From NCBI RefSeq assembly GCF_002114285.1, contig NZ_NEDJ01000020.1, positions 1 to 51,709 of the forward strand: a DNA stretch of 51,709 bases, in the 5' to 3' direction. The translations under genes and the position numbers were made by a program. The notes beneath the pieces were generated by a model. The model was not told the DNA's origin. It ran no database searches and saw only the letters and a list, made by a program, of their open reading frames with translations. The DNA is from Halorubrum ezzemoulense DSM 17463. GTDB lineage: Archaea > Halobacteriota > Halobacteria > Halobacteriales > Haloferacaceae. Within the stretch, counting starts at the first letter, position 1; each line of letters begins with the position of its first letter. Shown piece by piece: positions 24,978 to 35,442 of the stretch.

Positions 24978-25145
24978 ATGCCAGACACGAAATCGGGTCG
25001 CGAGCGGAAAGGGAGGAACAAGCGCCGCCAACTCGAGAACCACCTCGCACGGCGCGAACTCGACGCGGACGACGAACCGCCGGAACCGTACGGGGAGGCG
25101 ACAGACGCGGAGTTCCTCGCCGAGTCCGACGACGCGGCCCGGTGA
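24978..25145 (+). CDS. Small highly charged hypothetical protein
   Basis: A 55-residue protein: a basic first half (KSGRERKGRNKRRQLENHLARREL) and an acidic second half (DADDEPPEPYGEATDAEFLAESDD). Such split-charge mini proteins are typical of conserved haloarchaeal small open frames. A TATA-like ttcatat lies about 31 nt upstream of the ATG. It precedes topA on the same strand by about 100 bp. I do not recognise a family and assign no function. Confidence 0.6.
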   Translation: MPDTKSGRERKGRNKRRQLENHLARRELDADDEPPEPYGEATDAEFLAESDDAAR

Positions 25146-25248
25146 CCGGTCGCGTCCCGATCCCTTCTCACCGGTCGTTCGACCCCTCGCCTGCCGCTGA
25201 TTTCGCGTCGCGAAAGCTTTAGACCCGGGAGCGGCGTATCTCGCCGCA

Positions 25249-27846
25249 ATGAGTCGCGGCCCCGAACTAATCATCACGGAGAAAGACAACGCGGCGCGGC
25301 GTATCGCCGACATCCTGAGCGGCGAGTCCGCGACCGCGGAGCGGATGAACGACGTCAACGTCTACGAGTGGGGCGGCAAGCGGTGTATCGGGCTCTCCGG
25401 CCACGTCGTCGGCGTCGACTTCCCCGCCGAGTACAACGACTGGCGCGACGTGGAGCCGGTCGAACTCATCGACGCGCCCGTCACAAAGACGCCGACGCAG
25501 GAGGGGATCGTCGCCGCGCTCCGCCGGCTCGCCCGCAACGCCTCGCGGGTCGTCATCGCGACCGACTACGACCGCGAGGGCGAACTGATCGGCAAGGAGG
25601 CGTACGAGCTCGTCCGCGAGGTGAACGAGGACGTGCCCGTCGACCGCGTCCGCTTCTCCTCGATCACGGAGAACGAGGTGCAGGAGGCGTTCGCGAACCC
25701 CGACGACCTCGACTTTGAGCTGGCGGCCGCGGGCGAGGCGCGACAGACAATCGACCTCACCTGGGGCGCGGCGCTCACCCGGTTCCTCTCGCTGTCCGCG
25801 CGCCAGCTTGGAGACGACTTCATCTCCGTCGGTCGGGTCCAGGGGCCGACCCTCAAGCTGATCGTCGACCGCGAGCGGGAGATCCAGGCGTTCGACCCCG
25901 AGTCGTACTGGGAGCTGACGGGCGAGCTGGCGAAGTCGAGCGGCGACCCGTTCGAGGCGCGCTACTTCCACCTGAACGACGAGGGCAACGAGCGCGAGCG
26001 CGTCTGGGACGAGGCGGTCGCGGAGACGCTCACCGAGGCGCTCGACGCGGCCGATGGGGCGACCGTCGACGACGTCACCCGGCGGACACAGACCGACGAC
26101 CCACCGACGCCGTTCAACACCACCGCGTTCATCCGCGCCGCGGGGTCGCTCGGCTACTCCGCGCAGCGCGCCATGTCGCTCGCGGAGGACCTCTACACGG
26201 GCGGCTACGTCACCTACCCGCGGACCGACAACACGGTGTACCCGGAGGACTTGGAGCCCGAGGAGCTGATCGCGGACCTCGGCGACTCGCCGACATTCGG
26301 CGAGGACGCCGCGAGTCTGCTCGACGAGGACCGCGAGATCGAACCGACCGAGGGCGACGAGGAGACGACGGACCACCCGCCGATCCACCCCACGGGTGAG
26401 CTGCCCGCCGCCGCCGACCTCTCGGACGACGAGTGGGAGGTGTACGAGCTGATCGTCCGCCGGTTCCTGGCGACCTGCGCCGACCCCGCGACGTGGGAGC
26501 GGTTGCGCGTGGTCGCGCTCGCGAACGGCGAGGCGACGCCGATCGCCGCGGGCGCCGACGGGCTCGCCGCGCTCCGCGACACCGACGACGCGGCGAAGCC
26601 GGCCGACCTCGCCGCCGACGGCGGGCTGCGGCTGAAGGCCAACGGGAAGCGGCTGCTGGAGGCGGGCTACCACGAGGTGTATCCGTACCGCTCCAGCGAC
26701 GAGCGGATCGTCCCGGACGTCGAGGTCGGCGAGACGCTGTCGCTGTCGGACCGTTCCACCGAGGGGAAGGAGACCCAACCCCCGCGCCGCTACGGGCAGT
26801 CCCGGCTCATCGAGGAGATGGAGAAGCGGCAGCTCGGCACGAAGGCGACCCGGCACCGCACGATCGAGAAGCTGTACGACCGCAACTACGTCGAGAGCGA
26901 CCCGCCTCGCCCGACGCGGCTCGCCGAGGCGGTCGTCGAGGCCGCGGAGGAGTTCGCCGACCGGATCGTGAGCGAGGAGATGACCGCCCAGCTCGAACAG
27001 GACATGGCGGCCATCGCGGCCGGCGAGAAGGAGTACGACGAGGTGACCGCGGAGTCCCGCGAGCTGCTCTCGCGCGTGTTCGACGACCTCACCGACTCCC
27101 GCGAGGCGGTCGGCGACCACCTCCAGACCTCGCTGAAGGCGGACAAGACTCTCGGCCCGTGTCCGGAGTGCGGGTCCGATCTCCTCGTCCGCAAGTCGCG
27201 GCAGGGGTCGTACTTCGTCGGCTGCGACGGCTATCCCGACTGCGAGTACACCCTCCCGCTCCCGTCGACCGGAAAGCCGCTCCTCTTGGACGAGACCTGC
27301 GACGAACACGACCTCCGTCACGTGAAGATGCTCGCCGGCCGGAAGACGTTCGTCCACGGCTGCCCGCAGTGTAAGGCGGACGAGGCCGACGAGCAGGAGG
27401 ACGAGGTGATCGGGACGTGTCCCGACTGCGGGGCGGAACACGGGGGCGAGCTCGCGGTCAAGCGGCTCCGCTCCGGCTCGCGACTCGTGGGCTGTACGCG
27501 CTACCCCGACTGCGACTACTCGCTGCCGCTCCCCCGGCGCGGCGAGATCGAGGTCACCGACGAGACCTGCGAGGAACACGACCTCCCGCACCTCCGCGTC
27601 CACTCCGGCGACGAGCCGTGGGAGTTGGGCTGTCCGATCTGTAACTACCGCGAGTTCACGGCCCGGCAGGAGGGGTCGGAGCTCCAAGCCGTCGAGGGGA
27701 TCGGCGAGAAGACCGCCGCGAAGCTGAAAGACGCCGGCGTCGACGGCGTCGACGAGCTCAAGTCCGCCGATCCCGACAGTCTGGCGGCCGACGTCGACGG
27801 CGTTGGGCCCGACACCGTTCGCGACTGGCAGGCCAGAGCGGACTGA
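25249..27846 (+). CDS. topA: DNA topoisomerase I (type IA)
   Basis: An 865-residue type IA topoisomerase that relaxes negative supercoils by transient single-strand cleavage. The Toprim domain is at the N-terminus, with ELIITEKDNAA and TDYDREGEL near residues 105-113. The catalytic tyrosine is Y323 in YVTYPRTDN. The region KRQLGTKATRHRTIEKLYDRNYV is the conserved DNA-binding part. The C-terminal third has four zinc-binding modules (CPEC...CDGYPDC, CDEH...CPQC, CPDC...CTRYPDC, CEEH...CPIC) and ends in a helix-hairpin-helix segment (VEGIGEKTAAKLKDAGV). A TATA-like ctttaga is centred 27-30 nt before the ATG. Confidence 0.96.
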   Translation: MSRGPELIITEKDNAARRIADILSGESATAERMNDVNVYEWGGKRCIGLSGHVVGVDFPAEYNDWRDVEPVELIDAPVTKTPTQEGIVAALRRLARNASRVVIATDYDREGELIGKEAYELVREVNEDVPVDRVRFSSITENEVQEAFANPDDLDFELAAAGEARQTIDLTWGAALTRFLSLSARQLGDDFISVGRVQGPTLKLIVDREREIQAFDPESYWELTGELAKSSGDPFEARYFHLNDEGNERERVWDEAVAETLTEALDAADGATVDDVTRRTQTDDPPTPFNTTAFIRAAGSLGYSAQRAMSLAEDLYTGGYVTYPRTDNTVYPEDLEPEELIADLGDSPTFGEDAASLLDEDREIEPTEGDEETTDHPPIHPTGELPAAADLSDDEWEVYELIVRRFLATCADPATWERLRVVALANGEATPIAAGADGLAALRDTDDAAKPADLAADGGLRLKANGKRLLEAGYHEVYPYRSSDERIVPDVEVGETLSLSDRSTEGKETQPPRRYGQSRLIEEMEKRQLGTKATRHRTIEKLYDRNYVESDPPRPTRLAEAVVEAAEEFADRIVSEEMTAQLEQDMAAIAAGEKEYDEVTAESRELLSRVFDDLTDSREAVGDHLQTSLKADKTLGPCPECGSDLLVRKSRQGSYFVGCDGYPDCEYTLPLPSTGKPLLLDETCDEHDLRHVKMLAGRKTFVHGCPQCKADEADEQEDEVIGTCPDCGAEHGGELAVKRLRSGSRLVGCTRYPDCDYSLPLPRRGEIEVTDETCEEHDLPHLRVHSGDEPWELGCPICNYREFTARQEGSELQAVEGIGEKTAAKLKDAGVDGVDELKSADPDSLAADVDGVGPDTVRDWQARAD

Positions 27847-27932
27847 CCGCCGGCGCGCCGCGCCCGGTTCGATTCCGCCGCAATTCATAAATCCACAAAC
27901 ACATATGCGCGGAGTGTCTCGATTACCGACAG

Positions 27933-29453
27933 ATGGGTGACCGCGACCCGGACTCGTCGGCCGAGGACCGATCGCCGTCGAGCGGCGACGCCGCTCCGTC
28001 GGGGATCCTCCGAGCCTTCGTCGAGGCGGTTCCGACCCCGACGCTCGCCTGCGATCCGGACACGCTGGCCGTCCGCGCCGCGAACGCGCCGGCGGCCGAC
28101 CTCGTCGGCCACGACCGCGGCACGCTGACGCTGATGGGCCTCCCGGACCTCGGCGAGACCGATGTCACCGTCTCCGGCGAGCCGATCGCTGACGTCGCCG
28201 CCGCGGCGGCCTCCCAGACGCCCGGCTCCGACGGCGCGACCGACGCGGCCGAGCGGTTCGAGTGGGACCTCCGTCTCGGCGATCCGAGGCTCCGGGTCGA
28301 CGCGGCGCTCCACACGGCGACGATCGCCGGGTCCGAGTGGCTGGTCGTCGGACTCTCCGACGCCACCGCCCGCGTCGCCGCCGAGTCCGAGCGGGACACC
28401 GAGCGCCGACTGGTCGACGCGCTCGCCGACACCGTCCCGCTCGCGCTGTTCCGCTGTACCGAGGAGGGAACGCTCTCGCGGTGGAACGACGAGCTCGCGG
28501 CCGACACGGGGTACGCACCCGACGCGCTCTCTGGACGGGCGCTCACGTCGCTGTTCGACGAGGCGACGCGCGACGCGATCAGCGAGGCCCTCACTCGGGT
28601 GTATCGCGACGGCGAGGCGGTCTCCCGCGAGGCGCGCCTCCTCACCCGCTCCGGCGAACGCGTCCCCTATCGGCTCTCCGTCGGTCCGGTGACCGACGGC
28701 GACCGCGTCGTGGGGGCCGTCGGCGTTGGCGAGGACGTCACCGAGGCGTCCCTCAGGGAGGAGCGGCTCGCCGTGTTGACGCGCGTGCTGCGGCACAACT
28801 TCCGGAACGACCTCAACGTGGTCACGGGGTTCACCGGACAGGCCATCGAGGCCGTCGACGACCCCGAGCTCACCGAGCAGCTCGAACGGGTCGTCGCCAC
28901 CGCCGAGCGGCTGTTGCGCCTCGGCGAGACCTCTCGCAAGGTCGAGCGGCTGCTCTCCCAGCGCCCGTCGGCGCGACCGATCGCGCTCGCGCCCGCGGTC
29001 GACGCCGCCCTCGAATCGGTCGACCCGGCGGTCCTCGACGGGGCCACCGTCGATGTCGACATCCCGGACGACATCGTCGTCTCGGCGGTCGCGTTCCTCC
29101 CGGAGGCGATCACCGAGCTCGTCGACAACGCGATCCGCCACAACGACGCCGACGAGCCGCGGGTTCGGGTCTCGGCCGCGGAGCTCCCGAGCGAGTCGTG
29201 GGCCTCCCTCGTCGTCGCGGACGACGGGCCGGGGATCCCCCCGGCCGAGCGCGCCGTCCTCACCGGCGAAGAGACGCCGCTCGAACACGCGAGCGGGCTC
29301 GGGCTCTGGTACGTGAACTGGATCGCCACCGCCGGCGGCGGGAGCCTCGACATCGCCGAGAGCAAGGCCGGCGGAAGCCGGATCGAGCTGTCCCTGCGCG
29401 TCGCCGATGCGCCGCCGATCGACGACACCGAACTGTTCAGCCCGGACGACTGA
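27933..29453 (+). CDS. PAS-domain sensor histidine kinase
   Basis: A 506-residue cytoplasmic sensor kinase without membrane helices. Two PAS-like domains are visible, near residues 24-150 and 165-275 (LADTVPLALFRCTEEGTLSRWND onward). The phosphoacceptor H288 lies in RVLRHNFRNDLNVVTGF, the haloarchaeal H-box. The ATPase domain has the N-box ELVDNAIRHN, the G1 box DDGPGIP and the G2 box GLGLWYVN. The trigger is unknown and no response regulator is adjacent. A TATA-like acatatgc at 27901-27908 lies 28 nt upstream of the ATG. It is convergent with the DUF192 gene. Confidence 0.92.
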   Translation: MGDRDPDSSAEDRSPSSGDAAPSGILRAFVEAVPTPTLACDPDTLAVRAANAPAADLVGHDRGTLTLMGLPDLGETDVTVSGEPIADVAAAAASQTPGSDGATDAAERFEWDLRLGDPRLRVDAALHTATIAGSEWLVVGLSDATARVAAESERDTERRLVDALADTVPLALFRCTEEGTLSRWNDELAADTGYAPDALSGRALTSLFDEATRDAISEALTRVYRDGEAVSREARLLTRSGERVPYRLSVGPVTDGDRVVGAVGVGEDVTEASLREERLAVLTRVLRHNFRNDLNVVTGFTGQAIEAVDDPELTEQLERVVATAERLLRLGETSRKVERLLSQRPSARPIALAPAVDAALESVDPAVLDGATVDVDIPDDIVVSAVAFLPEAITELVDNAIRHNDADEPRVRVSAAELPSESWASLVVADDGPGIPPAERAVLTGEETPLEHASGLGLWYVNWIATAGGGSLDIAESKAGGSRIELSLRVADAPPIDDTELFSPDD

Positions 29454-29532
29454 GCCGGACGGGGGTGACGCGGTCGCCCCGTCGACGCCGAGGTCGCTCC
29501 GGCGCTCACGACTCCGCGAGACGGCGCGCGCC

Positions 29533-29892
29533 TCACTCCGCGAGCCGGAGCTCGTCGCCCACCGTCACCGACTCCGCCGCGCCGGCCGGCAGCTCGACGA
29601 CGGTGTCGGCGCGGCCGCGGCCCAGTCCCACGAACGGCGCGAGCCGCTTCTTCGCCGTCACCTCGCCGTCGACGAGCCACACCGCGTCGATCGCGAATGG
29701 CACGAACAGCATGTGGAGCCACTGCGTCTCGGGCTCGTCGAAGGGGAAGACGAGGGCGTAGTCGTCGGGGACCGACCGCCGGAACATCAGCCCGCGGGCC
29801 TGTTCGAGCGTCGAGCGGGCGACGTCGACGTCGCTCGCGAGGACGGTCTCGGTCCGGTCGCCCGACGCGTCGGGACGGTGTACGAGTCGCAC
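29533..29892 (-). CDS. DUF192 family protein
   Basis: A 119-residue protein of the DUF192 family: LASDVDVARSTLEQARGLMFRRSVPDDYALVFPF, followed by QWLHMLFVPFAIDAVWLVDGEVTAKKRL and a C-terminal VVELPAGAAESVTVGDELRL. Members are small beta-barrel proteins, often exported and of unknown role; no signal peptide is evident here. I start at GTG 29892 because a clear TATA box lies 26 nt upstream; a GTG at 29901 is also in frame. It follows the glutaredoxin gene on the same strand but has its own promoter. Confidence 0.85.
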   Translation of the reverse strand: MRLVHRPDASGDRTETVLASDVDVARSTLEQARGLMFRRSVPDDYALVFPFDEPETQWLHMLFVPFAIDAVWLVDGEVTAKKRLAPFVGLGRGRADTVVELPAGAAESVTVGDELRLAE

Positions 29893-29914
29893 GCGGGTCA
29901 CCTCGCCGCGGGCG

Positions 29915-29922
29915 AATAAATA
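29915..29922 (-). promoter_or_regulatory. TATA box of the DUF192 gene
   Basis: The minus-strand tatttatt is centred 26 nt before the GTG at 29892, which decides between two candidate GTG starts in favour of the downstream one. Confidence 0.65.
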
Positions 29923-29963
29923 GGCTCTCGTTCGACGGTGGCTCGCGTCCCCGCGTCCGAGCG

Positions 29964-30218
29964 TTAGCTCGCGCCGCCGTACGTCTCTTCGAGGTACTCG
30001 ACGATGTCGTCGCTCTCGGGCATCCCCTCGATCCCGTGCTCCTCGTCGACGAGGACGGGCACGCCGGTCTGTCCGGAGACCTCCTCGACCTCGGTGCGGT
30101 CGCTGTGCGAGCGCGGGACCATGATCGAGTCGTACTCCAAGCCGAGGTCGGACAGCTTCGTCTTCACCTTCGCGCAGTACGGACAGCCTTCGAGCTCGTA
30201 GAGCGTGAGATCTGCCAT
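29964..30218 (-). CDS. Glutaredoxin-like protein
   Basis: An 84-residue thioredoxin-fold protein with active-site CPYC at residues 12-15, a TGVPVLVDE cis-proline loop and a terminal SDDIVEYLEETYG helix. In haloarchaea, which use gamma-glutamylcysteine rather than glutathione, such proteins probably reduce mixed disulfides with that thiol; this is knowledge of the group rather than visible here. A gtaaag element (ctttac on the minus strand) lies about 27 nt upstream of the ATG. Confidence 0.9.
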   Translation of the reverse strand: MADLTLYELEGCPYCAKVKTKLSDLGLEYDSIMVPRSHSDRTEVEEVSGQTGVPVLVDEEHGIEGMPESDDIVEYLEETYGGAS

Positions 30219-30425
30219 CGCCCCCCCGTAGGGCGCGGATCCGTAAAGAGGTGCGGCCGCCGATGTGCGCGGCGCGCACGGGCGGGCAAAAGGCGAGCGG
30301 GCGGGGATCGGCCCCTCGCCAGCCGACTTCGGCGGCCGTTCGGCTGGTCTCGGTTGAAACGGGGGAAAACGGAGCGTTCGTCGGACGAAACGGTGGGAAC
30401 GGTGGAAGTCAGTTCTCGGCCGACT

Positions 30426-32084
<1,659 letters not shown>

Positions 32085-32108
32085 ACAGCGTTTGATTGAT
32101 TGTGATTC

Positions 32109-32117
32109 TATATAAAT
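32109..32117 (-). promoter_or_regulatory. TATA box of the thermosome gene
   Basis: Minus-strand atttatata is centred 29 nt upstream of the chosen ATG and is one of the strongest TATA elements in the window, as expected for a highly expressed, heat-inducible chaperonin gene. Confidence 0.75.
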
Positions 32118-32260
32118 GTCTCGTTGACGGCCGGACGGACACGGACGGACGCCGTCGGGAGCCGCCGTCGAAAACCGCACGACACCGGACCGTTTCTTCC
32201 CGGATCGTGCGGAGAGTTAGCATTGATCTCTGGTGGGACGAATTCGGCTATCCGACGCCG

Positions 32261-32269
32261 TTTATATAT
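32261..32269. promoter_or_regulatory. Orphan TATA-like element
   Basis: The sequence tttatatat is a near-palindromic TATA element in GC-rich surroundings. On the minus strand it would start transcription near 32235, giving a second thermosome transcript with a leader of about 150 nt; on the plus strand it would read antisense across the CopD-like fragment. No start codon sits at the leaderless distance in either direction. Confidence 0.4.
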
Positions 32270-32287
32270 CTCGTTCTCGCCGCCGCG

Positions 32288-32479
32288 TCACCCCGGAACC
32301 CCGCCGGCGAGCAACGCGGCGTCGACGAACGCCTCGCGGCCGAGCGTCCCGTCGGTCGCCCGCGGCAGGGTCGCGTAGACGACGTACAGCGTCGCGCCGG
32401 TCCACAGCGCGCCGGAGACCACGTGGAAGACGAAGGCGGTCGTGAGCAGCACACCGTTCCGTCCGGCTAACGACGGCAT
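32288..32479 (-). pseudogene. CopD-like membrane protein, 3'-truncated remnant
   Basis: A 63-residue frame beginning MPSLAGRNGVLLTTAFVFHVVSGALWTGATLYVVY, which looks like the first helix of a CopD-type or DUF-type transporter subunit (the HxxSGAxWTG pattern). It runs on to GREAFVDA and then changes to ALLAGGVPG and stops. Family members have about 140-160 residues with three or four helices, so the gene seems to be cut off after its first helix. The cut lies next to the orphan TATA element upstream of the thermosome gene. It could instead be a genuine short protein; I prefer a remnant. Confidence 0.5.
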
Positions 32480-32515
32480 AATCAGGCCGCGCCGTCGCGT
32501 TCCGAGAGCTCCGCG

Positions 32516-32851
32516 TCACGGCAGCGTCAGCGTCCCCTCGTACCGGTGCGTGCCGTCGACAGTCTCGCGGTACTCGTACGCGGGCGGGGGCTCGATCCCC
32601 CACTCGCGGAGGCGCTCGTCGACGCCGTCCACATACGTGACGAGGAACGAATCCCGGTCGCGGAGCGTCGGCGGCGTCCGGGTGTACTCCGTCTCGAACC
32701 GACACCGCGCCGTTCGCCCGTCGTCGTTGACCTCGATCCGGACCCGGAGGTCCGAGCGCAGCCGCTCGCGGACCGGCGGCGGGTCGCCGCGGAGGTGCCC
32801 CTCGCCGAACGCGTCGATCGCGGCCAGCGCCTCGTTCGGGACGTGGTTCAC
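32516..32851 (-). CDS. Conserved-looking hypothetical protein
   Basis: A 111-residue soluble protein starting at GTG (VNHVPNEALAAIDAFGEGHLRGDPPPVRERLRSDL) and ending THRYEGTLTLP. The alternating pattern VRIEVNDDGRTARCRFETEY, SFLVTYVDGVDERLREWG and YEYRETVDGTHRYEGTLTL suggests an alpha-beta sandwich. Codon bias and acidic composition are those of a real haloarchaeal gene. I do not recognise the family. It lies 36 bp upstream of the CopD-like remnant on the same strand and is divergent from the BCCT transporter gene. Confidence 0.6.
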   Translation of the reverse strand: MNHVPNEALAAIDAFGEGHLRGDPPPVRERLRSDLRVRIEVNDDGRTARCRFETEYTRTPPTLRDRDSFLVTYVDGVDERLREWGIEPPPAYEYRETVDGTHRYEGTLTLP

Positions 32852-33035
32852 GGCCGCGGATACGGGCTGGCAACACGAATCTCTGCCGCCCGCGCGCCGC
32901 CGGATCGGCGCGGCCGACGACGGTGACGGTCCGCCGTCGATTTCCGACCACGGTGCGCGGACGAAAACGGACGTACACGCACTCAGAAACAGGTTTAACC
33001 CGGTTGAGGCCCTGCTGATCGATACCCACTCGTTT

Positions 33036-34652
33036 ATGAATGGACGCTCCGTCGTCGAGTCGATACGCTCGTTCAGATCCGAGGTCGATCCCGTGCCCTT
33101 CGCCGCCGGCGCGCTGGCAACGTTCGCGTTCCTCGCGTACACGGCGGCCGACACGGAAGGCGCCGCCGCCGCGATCGACGCGGCGTTCGTCACGTTCGGC
33201 CAGGGGCTCGCGTGGCTCTACCTCGGCACGGTGCTCGCGCTGGTCGGGGCCGCCGGCTACCTCCTCGTCAGTCGCTACGGACGCGTCCGCCTCGGCGAGG
33301 GCGACCCCGAGTACGGGACGGCGTCGTACGTGGCGATGTTCTTCTCGGCCGGGCTGTCGGCCGGCATCGTCTTCTTCGGTCCCGTGGAGGCGCTGTTACA
33401 CTACCAGACCGTCCCGCCGCTGTTCGCGGGCGAGGTGGCCGCGGAGTCGAGCGCGGCGGCGGTGCCCGCGGTCGCGTACACGGTCTTCCACTACGGCGTC
33501 AGCGCCTGGGGCGGGTACCTCGCGATCGGTATTCCGGTCGCGTACTTCGCCTACCGGCACGACGCTCCGTTCCGCGTCTCCACCGCGCTGTATCCCGTCC
33601 TCGGCCCCGACCGGCTCGACGGCCTCGTCGCCCGGACGGTCGACACCCTCGCTGTCGTCGCCACCATCGGCGGGATCGCGACCGGGCTCGGCTTCATCGC
33701 CACCCAGCTGCTCACCGGCGTCACGTTCCGGACCGGAGTCGCGTTCGGCGACGCCGCGACGGTCGCCGTCATCGTCGGCATCACCGTCCTCTTCACGCTC
33801 TCGCTCGTCGCGGGCGTGAGCCGCGGCATCCGACGGCTGTCCGTGTTCAACATCGCGGTCATGGCCCTGCTCCTCGGCGTGGCGCTCCTCGCCGGGCCGA
33901 CGGTCGACGTGTTGAACATCGGCGTGGCGGCGCTCGGCACGTACGCGACCTCCTTCTTCGAGATGAGCCTGTTCACGGGGAGCGGCGTGGAGGGCGGCGC
34001 GAGCTGGACGGCGGCGTGGACCGTCTTCTACTGGTCGTGGTGGATCGCGTGGGCGCCGTTCGTCGGGCTGTTCCTCGCGCGGATCTCCCGCGGCCGGACG
34101 ATCCGGTCGGTGGTCGGCACCGCCTTCGGGACGATGACCGCGGTCTCGGCGCTGTGGTTCACCGTCGTCGGGGGGACGTCGATCCGAATCCAGCAGTCCG
34201 GCGCGGCCGACGTGCTCGGCGCAGTCGGCGAGTTCGGCGACGGCGTCTCCGGCTACGTCATCTTCGGGGCGTTCCCCGGCGGCGAGCTGTGGCAGCTGCT
34301 GTTCTTAGTGCTGGTGACGACGTTCTTCCTCACCTCCGCCGACTCCTCGACGCTCGCGGTCGGCATGCTCACGACCGGCGGCAGCCGGAAGCCGTCGGGC
34401 GCGAACCGGGTCTTCTGGGGGATCCTCCAGGGTGCGATCGCCTCCGTGCTCGTGGTCGTCGGCGGCGCGACCGCGCTCCGGTCGTCGGTGATCGTCACGG
34501 GCGCCCCGTTCGCGCTCGTCTGTCTCGTCGCCATGGGCGGGTTCCTGCGCTGGCTGTCGCGGTCCGACGAGCCGGTCGCCGCGGACGATCCCCGGCCGGA
34601 GTCCGACCCGGTGCCGCCCGCGTCGGCGAGCCCCGCCGAGGACGACGACTGA
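33036..34652 (+). CDS. BCCT family transporter
   Basis: A 538-residue secondary transporter of the betaine/carnitine/choline family, with about twelve membrane helices. The family signature, YWSWWIAWAPFVGLFLARISRGRTIR, is at about residues 330-355; GLSAGIVFFGPVEALLHYQ and FHYGVSAWGGYLAIG are also conserved. In haloarchaea such carriers import compatible solutes such as glycine betaine, driven by sodium or protons. The C-terminal tail of about 35 residues is acidic and proline-rich. The ATG gives MNGRSVVES; a gtttaac near 32995 suggests a short leader of some 15 nt. Confidence 0.93.
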   Translation: MNGRSVVESIRSFRSEVDPVPFAAGALATFAFLAYTAADTEGAAAAIDAAFVTFGQGLAWLYLGTVLALVGAAGYLLVSRYGRVRLGEGDPEYGTASYVAMFFSAGLSAGIVFFGPVEALLHYQTVPPLFAGEVAAESSAAAVPAVAYTVFHYGVSAWGGYLAIGIPVAYFAYRHDAPFRVSTALYPVLGPDRLDGLVARTVDTLAVVATIGGIATGLGFIATQLLTGVTFRTGVAFGDAATVAVIVGITVLFTLSLVAGVSRGIRRLSVFNIAVMALLLGVALLAGPTVDVLNIGVAALGTYATSFFEMSLFTGSGVEGGASWTAAWTVFYWSWWIAWAPFVGLFLARISRGRTIRSVVGTAFGTMTAVSALWFTVVGGTSIRIQQSGAADVLGAVGEFGDGVSGYVIFGAFPGGELWQLLFLVLVTTFFLTSADSSTLAVGMLTTGGSRKPSGANRVFWGILQGAIASVLVVVGGATALRSSVIVTGAPFALVCLVAMGGFLRWLSRSDEPVAADDPRPESDPVPPASASPAEDDD

Positions 34653-34748
34653 CCGCGCGGGACCGCCGGCCCCCGCGGACGACGCCGGACCGACCCTGAC
34701 GACGCGGCGATCGAAACCGGCTTGATCGACGCGCGCGCAAGTCGGTCC

Positions 34749-35276
34749 ATGTCGCTGGCAGCCGACACCCGCGAGGCCGTCCGCTCGCGGCCGTTCGTCT
34801 TCGACGCGCTCCGCGCCGGCCTCCTGAACCACAGCGCCGCGGCCGCGTGGCTCGCCGAGGCCGCCGCCCTCGACGGCGAGCCGGACGCGGTCGCGGCCGC
34901 CCTCCGGCGCTTCCGCGAGGACCTGCCCGCGTACGCGACGGAATCGCGAGGGACGACCGTCTCGATGCGCAGCGGCGTCGGGCTCTCGGCGGCCGACGGC
35001 GCGGCCGAGGGCGACGCCGGCGAGCCGCTCCTCCGCGTCGGCGACGCGGCCGTCGCTCCGGAGGGCGACCGCACGGCGATCGTCGCGACCGGCGATGTCG
35101 ACGCCGCGGCGCTCGGGGCGTCGCTCCGCCGGTTGGCCGTTCGGGACATCGAGGTCCCGGCCGCCGGCGTCGCGGAGAATACGCTCGTCTGCGTCGTCGG
35201 GCGGCGCGACGGTCCGGACGCGGTCCGGATCGTCGAGGCCGCGCTCGACGCGGTGCCGACGACCGACTCGACCTGA
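34749..35276 (+). CDS. Hypothetical protein, possible ACT-like C-terminal fold
   Basis: A 175-residue protein. The first 65 residues resemble a winged-helix or helix bundle (EAVRSRPFVFDALRAGLLNHSAAAAWLAEAAAL, VAAALRRFREDLP). The rest has TTVSMRSGVGL, ATGDVDAAALGASLRRLAVRDIEVPAAGVAENTLVCVVGRRDGPDAVRIVEAALDAV, an order of strands and helices like an ACT domain. Such proteins might sense an amino acid, but no ligand motif is evident. I start at the ATG at 34749, since the upstream extension to 34722 is out of keeping with the rest. The gene stands between the BCCT transporter and cbiX. Confidence 0.65.
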   Translation: MSLAADTREAVRSRPFVFDALRAGLLNHSAAAAWLAEAAALDGEPDAVAAALRRFREDLPAYATESRGTTVSMRSGVGLSAADGAAEGDAGEPLLRVGDAAVAPEGDRTAIVATGDVDAAALGASLRRLAVRDIEVPAAGVAENTLVCVVGRRDGPDAVRIVEAALDAVPTTDST

Positions 35277-35442
35277 CGCGCGGTCGATGGCCGGCTCCGC
35301 CTTGACGCGCGTTCAACGACAGCTCCGGCCTGTCGCGCGGTCAACGCCGCTTTGCGGGTCGACCCCGAACCCCGGCGTCGCACCGTTTTCGCACTCCCGC
35401 AGCCTCCGAAGTCCCTAAGAGCGGCGCGGCCCCAGTACGGGT

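Noticed and set aside
25267-27888. A minus-strand open frame of more than 870 codons covering all of topA
   Set aside because: It mirrors topA exactly, its composition (Val, Arg, Leu, Gly rich) is that of GC-rich antisense sequence, and it matches no family. High GC at third positions removes stop codons from the opposite strand.
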